62,251 bases of DNA from NCBI RefSeq assembly GCF_012933655.1, contig NZ_JABBJJ010000028.1, positions 1-62,251 on the forward strand, read 5' to 3'. The position numbers and the translations under genes are program-made. The notes under the pieces were generated by a model. It did not search any database. It was not told the origin of the DNA and worked only from the letters and a program-made list of their open reading frames with translations. Shown here one piece after another: positions 57,240-62,251 of the stretch (its first letter is position 1; every line of letters begins with the position of its first letter). Source of the stretch: Pyxidicoccus fallax (GTDB lineage: Bacteria; Myxococcota; Myxococcia; Myxococcales; Myxococcaceae).

Positions 57240-60200
57240 ATGACCTCGTCGCAGGCCGCCGAAGCGCTGTATTCCGCCCACAAGTCCCGCGCCACCGGAT
57301 GGCTGACGCTGTCCGCGGGAGGACGTGAGTCGCGGCTGCTCCTGCGCGAGGGGAACCTCGTGGGGACGCGGCTGGGCTTCGGGTACCAGAGTCCGGCGCA
57401 GGCGCTCCTGCAGAGCGGGATGCTGGGCGCGGAGGCGCTGGATGCGCTGTGGGCGCGCGGCGAGGCGGGCGCGGCGGACGAGGAGCTGCTGGAGGAGTAC
57501 GGCCTGGAGCCGGACGCGGTCGTGGAGCAGCAGGTGCTCGCCCACGTGCGGCGGCTGAGTGAGCTGGCCGAGCGCGCCGCGTTCGAGCCCGGCGCGGTGG
57601 AGGAGGAGTTCCGCCCCATTGCCGGAGCGCGGGTGGTGCGCGCGGCGCTGGAGGCTCCGCGCGGCGTGGTGCCGGTGGCGCGCGTGTTCCGCTGCGGAGA
57701 TGTCGCGGCGTGTGAGCCGTGGCTCACGGATGCGTCGGAGCGGGAGTTCCTGGAGACGCTGGCGGAGTTCCGGCAGCCAGAGGGGCTGACCGCCGCGCAG
57801 GAGGCGCTGCTGCTCGTGCTGGAGCGCGAGGGGTGCGTCCAGGCGCTGTCCGTGGAGGAGTGGGAGGCGCGGGAACGGGCACGGCGGGAGGAGGAGGCTC
57901 GGCTGGCCGAGGAGGCTCGCCTCGCGGAGGAGCGGCGGCTCGCGGAAGAGGCTCGGCTGGCTGAAGAGGCTCGACTCGCGGAAGAGGCCCGGCTGGCCGA
58001 AGAGGCCCGGCTGGCCGAAGAGGCTCGGCTGGCTGAAGAGGCTCGACTCGCAGAGGAGCGACGGCTCGCGGAAGAGGCCCGGCTGGCCGAAGAGGCTCGA
58101 CTCGCGGAAGAGGCCCGGCTGGCCGAGGAGGCTCGACTCGCGGAAGAGGCCCGTCTCGCCGAGGAGGCTCGACTCGCGGAAGAGGCCCGTCTCGCCGAGG
58201 AGGCTCGACTCGCGGAAGAGGCCCGGCTGGCTGAAGAGGCTCGCCTCGCGGAGGAGCGGCGACTAGCCGAGGAGGCTCGACTCGCTGAAGAGGCTCGGTT
58301 GGCCGAGGAGGCTCGGCTCGCGGAAGAGGCTCGACTCGCGGAAGAGGCTCGACTCGCGGAAGAGGCTCGACTCGCGGAAGAAGCGCGGCTCGCCGAAGAG
58401 GCCCGTCTCGCCGAGGAGCGTCGCCTCGCGGAGGAACGGCGGCTTGCGGAAGAGGCCCGCCTCGCGGAGGAACGACGGCTCGCGGAAGAGGCCCGTCTCG
58501 CCGAGGAGCGTCGCCTCGCGGAGGAAGCACGCCTCGCCGAAGAGCGTCGCATCGCTGAGGAAGCGCGCCTCGCCGAGGAGGCCCGCCTCGCCGAGGAGCA
58601 GCGGCTCGCGGAAGAGGCTCGCCTGGCTGAGGCAGCACGCTTGGCCGAAGAGGCCCGGCTGGCCGAAGAGCGTCGACTCGCGGAAGAGGCTCGGCTGGCC
58701 GAAGAGGCTCGACTCGCGGAAGAGGCCCGGCTGGCAGAGGAGGCCCGCCTCGCCGAAGAGGCCCGGCTGGCCGAGGAGGCTCGCCTCGCGGAGGAGGCTC
58801 GGCTGGCCGAAGAGGCCCGGCGTGAAGAAGAACGTCGCAGGGCCGAGGAGGAAGCGCGGCTCGCCGAATTGGCAAGGCTTGAAGCCGAACGGCTCCGTTC
58901 GGAAGAAGAGGCGCGTCTTGCTGAAGAAGCTCGGCGGGCGGATGAACGCCGACGCGCCGAGGAGGAGGCCCGCCTCGCTGAAGAGGCCCGCCTCGCCGAA
59001 GAGGCTCGCCTTGCCGAAGAGGCTCGCCTCGCCGAAGAAGCCCGCCTCGCCGAAGAGGCCCGGCTGGCCAAAGAGCGCCGTCTCGCCGAAGAGGCTCGGC
59101 TTCGTGCGGAAGAAGAGGAGCGCCGAGCAGAGGAAGAGCGACGCGCCGCCGAGGAACGTCGCAGGGCCGAGGAAGAAGCTCGCCTCGCGGAAGAGGCTCG
59201 ACTGGCGGAGGAAGCTCGACGCGCCGAAGAGGCTCGGCTGGCGGAAGAGGCTCGGCTCGCCGAAGAGGCTCGACTGGCCGAAGAGCAGCGACTCGCCGAG
59301 GAAGCACGACTCGCCGAAGAGCGTCGGCTCGCGGAAGAGGCACGTCTCGCGGAAGAGCGTCGCCTCGCTGAAGAGGCTCGCCTCGCGGAAGAGGCTCGAC
59401 TGGCGGAGGAGCTTCGTCTCGCCGAAGAGGCCCGGCTGGCTGAAGAAGCTCGCCTCGCGGAAGAGCGTCGTCTCGCCGAAGAGGCCCGGCTGGCCGAAGA
59501 AGCGCGCCTCGCGGAACAGCGACGCATCGAGGAGGAGGCACGTCGCGCTGAGGAACTGAGACTCGCGGAAGAGGCTCGCCTGGCCGAAGAGGCTCGCCTC
59601 GAAGAAGAGCGTCGTCTCGAGGAAGCACGGCTCGCCGAAGAGACGCGGCTAGCCGAAGAGGCGCGCCTCGCGGAAGAGCGTCGGCGTGAAGAAGAGCGCC
59701 TTGCGGAAGAGGCGCGGCTCGCCGAGGAGCGCCGCCTGGCGGAGGAGGCTCGCTTGGCCGAAGAGGCCCGGCTGGCCGAAGAGCGTCGCCTCGCGGAAGA
59801 GGCGCGTTTGGCCGAAGAGGCGCGTTTGGCCGAAGAGCGTCGCCTCGCGGAAGAGGCGCGTTTGGCCGAGGAGGCGCGGCTTGAAGAAGAGCGCCGCCTC
59901 GCCGAAGAAGCCCGGCTGGCTGAGGAGGCACGGCTCGCCGAGGAGGCGCGGCTCGCCGAGGAGGCGCGGCTCGCCGAGGAGCGTCGCCTGGCCGAAGAGG
60001 CCCGGCTCGAAGAAGAACGTCGCCTGGCTGAGGAGGCGCGGCTTGCCGAGGAGGCGCGGCTTGAAGAGGAGCGGCGGCTCGCGGAAGAGGCTCGGCTGGC
60101 GGAGGAGGCTCGCCTCGCTGAACAGCGACGCCTTGAGGAGGAAGCGCGTCGCGCGGAGGAACTGAGACTCGCGGAGGAAGCGCGCCTCGAACAAGAGCGC

Positions 60201-62251
60201 CGCGCCGAAGAGGAGCGCCGCCGCGCCGAAGAAGAGGCTCGGCTGGCGGAAGAAGCCCGCCGCGCCGAGGAAGCTCGACTGGCGGAAGAGGCGCGTCGTG
60301 CGGAAGAGGAACGGCTCGCCGAGGAGGCTCGATTGGCGGAAGAGGCGCGGCTGGCGGAAGAAGCCCGCCGCGCTGAAGAGGCTCGCCTCGCGGAGGAAGC
60401 CCGCCTTGAAGAGGAGCGGCGGCTCGCGGAAGAAGCGGCTCGCCGAGCCGAGGAAGAGCGGCTGGCAGAAGAGGCGCGGCTCGCCGAGGAGGCCCGTCTA
60501 GCGGAGGAGGCGCGCCTCGCCGAAGAAGCTCGCATCGAGGAAGAGCGTCGGCTGGCCGAAGAAGCTCGGCTCGCGGAGGAAGCCCGCCGGGCCGAAGAGG
60601 CTCGCATCGAGGAAGAGCGCAGACTCGCCGAAGAGGCACGGCTGGCAGAGGAGGCGCGTCAGGCCGAAGAGGCGCGGCTCGCGGAAGAGGCGCGGCTCGC
60701 GGAAGAGGCGCGGCTGGCCGAAGAGCGTCGACTGGCCGAAGAGGCTCGCCTTGCGGAAGAGGCCCGGCTGGCGGAGGAGGCTCGTCGGGCCGAAGAAGCG
60801 CGCATCGCCGAGGAGGCGCGCATCGCCGAGGAGGCGCGCATCGCCGAGGAGGCGCGCATCGCCGAGGAGGCCCGTCGCGCCGAAGAGGCTCGCCTCGCCG
60901 AGGAGGCCCGTCGCGCCGAAGAGGCTCGCCTCGCCGAGGAGGCCCGTCGCGCCGAAGAGGCACGTATCGCTGAAGAAGCGCGCCTCGCCGAGGAAGCCCG
61001 CCTCGCTGAGGAGCGTCGTCTCGCCGAAGAGGCCCGCCTCGCTGAGGAGGCCCGCCTCGCTGAGGAGCGTCGTCTCGCTGAAGAGGCCCGCCTCGCTGAA
61101 GAGCGTCGTCTCGCCGAAGAGGCCCGCCTCGCCGAAGAGGCCCGCCTCGCTGAAGAGCGTCGTCTCGCCGAAGAGGCCCGCCTCGCTGAAGAGCGTCGTC
61201 TCGCCGAAGAGGCCCGCCTCGCTGAAGAGCGTCGTCTCGCCGAAGAGGCTCGCATCGCCGAAGAGGCCCGCCTCGCTGAAGAGCGTCGTCTCGCCGAAGA
61301 GGCTCGCATCGCGGAGGAGGCCCGTCGCGCTGAAGAGGCTCGCATCGCGGAGGAGACCCGTCGCGCTGAAGAGGCTCGCATCGCGGAGGAGGCCCGTCGC
61401 GCTGAAGAGGCTCGCATCGCGGAGGAGGCCCGTCGCGCCGAAGAGGCTCGCCTTGCTGAAGAAGCCCGACTCGCGGAGGAACGGCGCCTTGCCGAAGAGG
61501 CTCGCCTCGCTGAAGAGGCACGCCTCGCGGAGGAAGCTCGTCGCGCCGAAGAGGCACGGATAGCGGAAGAAGCCCGCCGCGCTGAAGAAGCTCGTCGTGC
61601 CGAAGAAGCCCGTCGTGCCGAAGAAGCCCGTCGTGCCGAGGAAGTCCGTCGCGCGGAGGAGATCCGTCTCGAGGTGGAGCGCCGCCGTGCGGAAGCCGTG
61701 CGCAAGGCGAAGGAGGCGCGACTCGCGGAGCAAGCCCGTCTCGCGGAGGAAACCCGCCGCGCCGAAGAGACTCGCAGGGCCGAGGAAGCCCGTCGCGCCG
61801 AAGAAGCCCGCCGCGCGGAGGAAGCCCGCCGTGCCGCCGAGTCCGCGTCGGATGACTCCGATGCGCTCACCCTCGACGTCGGCGACATCCTCCTCCCCGA
61901 CACCGAGCCTCGGCAGTCTCCGGGCGCCTCCTGGGCGGATGCCGTCCCGACCTCGGCTTCTCCCTCCCTGGACCTCACGACCTCGTCCGAGAACCCCGAC
62001 ACCCTACGGATCGCCCGCCAGCTCGCCCAGGCCGCGCTCCTCCAGGACATGGAGGAGGTCCAGCGCCGCTCGCGGTCCCAGCCCCTGGAGCCCTGGCTCG
62101 CCGAGGAGCCTCCTCGCACCACGCCGCCCACGCGGACGAAGGACCTCGTCCCCGCCCAGCCCGAGCCGTGGAGCGCCCGGGAGACCACCCTCACTCCCGC
62201 CTCCGCCACCGACCCCGTGGAGGCCGATCTCCCCCTGCTGGAGCTCGAACC
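57240..62251 (+). CDS. Giant DUF4388-like protein with about 1,300 residues of AEEARL hexads (3' partial)
   Basis: The frame from ATG 57240 is open to the right edge: 1,670 residues and unfinished. Residues about 1-110 resemble DUF4388/PATAN (GWLTLSAGGRESRLLLREGNLVG), then a linker to about 215. Residues about 220-1,535 are almost pure AEEARL hexads with RRL, RRA and ARI variants. Glu at positions 2 and 3 and Arg at 5 give i/i+3 and i/i+4 salt bridges, so it should be a single alpha-helix rather than a heptad coiled coil. After 1,535 the sequence turns to a normal acidic region (SDDSDALTLDVGDILLPDTE). I recognise no named homologue. Confidence 0.88.
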   Translation, partial: MTSSQAAEALYSAHKSRATGWLTLSAGGRESRLLLREGNLVGTRLGFGYQSPAQALLQSGMLGAEALDALWARGEAGAADEELLEEYGLEPDAVVEQQVLAHVRRLSELAERAAFEPGAVEEEFRPIAGARVVRAALEAPRGVVPVARVFRCGDVAACEPWLTDASEREFLETLAEFRQPEGLTAAQEALLLVLEREGCVQALSVEEWEARERARREEEARLAEEARLAEERRLAEEARLAEEARLAEEARLAEEARLAEEARLAEEARLAEERRLAEEARLAEEARLAEEARLAEEARLAEEARLAEEARLAEEARLAEEARLAEEARLAEEARLAEERRLAEEARLAEEARLAEEARLAEEARLAEEARLAEEARLAEEARLAEEARLAEERRLAEERRLAEEARLAEERRLAEEARLAEERRLAEEARLAEERRIAEEARLAEEARLAEEQRLAEEARLAEAARLAEEARLAEERRLAEEARLAEEARLAEEARLAEEARLAEEARLAEEARLAEEARLAEEARREEERRRAEEEARLAELARLEAERLRSEEEARLAEEARRADERRRAEEEARLAEEARLAEEARLAEEARLAEEARLAEEARLAKERRLAEEARLRAEEEERRAEEERRAAEERRRAEEEARLAEEARLAEEARRAEEARLAEEARLAEEARLAEEQRLAEEARLAEERRLAEEARLAEERRLAEEARLAEEARLAEELRLAEEARLAEEARLAEERRLAEEARLAEEARLAEQRRIEEEARRAEELRLAEEARLAEEARLEEERRLEEARLAEETRLAEEARLAEERRREEERLAEEARLAEERRLAEEARLAEEARLAEERRLAEEARLAEEARLAEERRLAEEARLAEEARLEEERRLAEEARLAEEARLAEEARLAEEARLAEERRLAEEARLEEERRLAEEARLAEEARLEEERRLAEEARLAEEARLAEQRRLEEEARRAEELRLAEEARLEQERRAEEERRRAEEEARLAEEARRAEEARLAEEARRAEEERLAEEARLAEEARLAEEARRAEEARLAEEARLEEERRLAEEAARRAEEERLAEEARLAEEARLAEEARLAEEARIEEERRLAEEARLAEEARRAEEARIEEERRLAEEARLAEEARQAEEARLAEEARLAEEARLAEERRLAEEARLAEEARLAEEARRAEEARIAEEARIAEEARIAEEARIAEEARRAEEARLAEEARRAEEARLAEEARRAEEARIAEEARLAEEARLAEERRLAEEARLAEEARLAEERRLAEEARLAEERRLAEEARLAEEARLAEERRLAEEARLAEERRLAEEARLAEERRLAEEARIAEEARLAEERRLAEEARIAEEARRAEEARIAEETRRAEEARIAEEARRAEEARIAEEARRAEEARLAEEARLAEERRLAEEARLAEEARLAEEARRAEEARIAEEARRAEEARRAEEARRAEEARRAEEVRRAEEIRLEVERRRAEAVRKAKEARLAEQARLAEETRRAEETRRAEEARRAEEARRAEEARRAAESASDDSDALTLDVGDILLPDTEPRQSPGASWADAVPTSASPSLDLTTSSENPDTLRIARQLAQAALLQDMEEVQRRSRSQPLEPWLAEEPPRTTPPTRTKDLVPAQPEPWSARETTLTPASATDPVEADLPLLELE
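57892..61840 (+). repeat. 18-bp degenerate coding repeat (AEEARL)n
   Basis: About 3.9 kb of 18-bp units encoding AEEARL and variants. Synonymous codons vary (gaa/gag, ctc/ctg, gcc/gcg), so the array is old in places, yet some blocks, such as 61010-61260, are near-identical and look recently duplicated. Long spurious frames exist on the other strands because of the low complexity. Confidence 0.9.

Noticed and set aside
57092..61557. Several giant Ser/Arg- or Pro/Leu-rich frames opposite or offset from the hexad gene
   Set aside because: Low-complexity shadows of the 18-bp repeat; only the frame from 57240 joins a non-repeat N-terminal domain and a normal C-terminal region.
57892..61840. CRISPR-like regular repeats
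   Set aside because: No spacers; the period is 18 bp and coding.

Overview
The window looks like a chromosomal segment of a myxobacterium, most likely family Myxococcaceae (Myxococcus, Corallococcus or Pyxidicoccus). The evidence is very high GC with G/C-rich third codon positions, a Lon starting MFFGRDDKK that resembles the vegetative LonV type as I recall it, DUF4388 proteins, many Cys-rich, Asp/Gly-rich or repeat-bearing surface lipoproteins, and a sigma factor/FecR pair. The placement is inference from gene content, not a database result. Almost all genes are host-type; there are no transposases, integrases or CRISPR arrays.

Layout. 1-5400: the end of an unknown gene, a TPR gene and an FHA-DUF4388 gene (a signalling pair), selD read through an in-frame UGA (selenocysteine), a cell-wall amidase, and the overlapping pair rph-rdgB. 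5436-7859: six tRNA genes (Pro, Arg, His, Arg, then Lys and Leu) enclosing a RecT/Bet-type single-strand annealing protein on the minus strand. 7964-16437: the protein quality-control block tig-clpP-clpX, a prolyl oligopeptidase lipoprotein, and lon. 16459-25488: a pentapeptide-repeat protein, a 21-repeat RCC1 lipoprotein, a decayed cyclophilin-like gene beside a carboxymuconolactone decarboxylase and a cupin, and a peptide ABC importer (binding protein plus two permeases, no ATPase). Two copies of a roughly 95-bp structured repeat lie at 16459 and 21843.

25593-34330: a lone receiver domain, an AlgH-BolA-monothiol glutaredoxin group that points to iron-sulphur handling, a DUF2914 membrane protein, Xaa-Pro aminopeptidase, rsmE, a Tat-exported PhoX-like protein, a DTW-domain protein with an extra C-terminal domain, and a small lipoprotein. 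34495-38233: an ECF sigma factor and an anti-sigma/FecR protein, divergent from a Cys-rich lipoprotein, with a 21-bp AT-rich palindrome between them. 38266-43825: an rRNA-type methyltransferase whose start codon overlaps that of a UdgX-type uracil-DNA glycosylase, a DUF2147 protein, a TetR regulator with a near-perfect operator over the start of an epoxide-hydrolase-like gene that lacks the usual His, and a membrane protein. 43928-52861: crotonase, a cystathionine gamma-synthase/lyase, a purple-acid-phosphatase-like lipoprotein, an FG-GAP lipoprotein, a MaoC-like protein and cystathionine beta-synthase; the two sulphur enzymes could form reverse transsulfuration.

53210-62251: a probable AmgK-MurU cell-wall sugar salvage pair, a PP2C phosphatase, a DUF192 protein, trmL, and a giant gene still open at the window edge: a DUF4388-like N-terminus followed by about 1,300 residues of the hexad AEEARL, predicted to be one very long charged helix. 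The observations most worth following are the selenocysteine SelD, the giant hexad protein, the duplicated structured repeat, the annealing protein without a nuclease partner, the divergent overlapping start codons at udgX, and the His-less epoxide hydrolase under a TetR operator.
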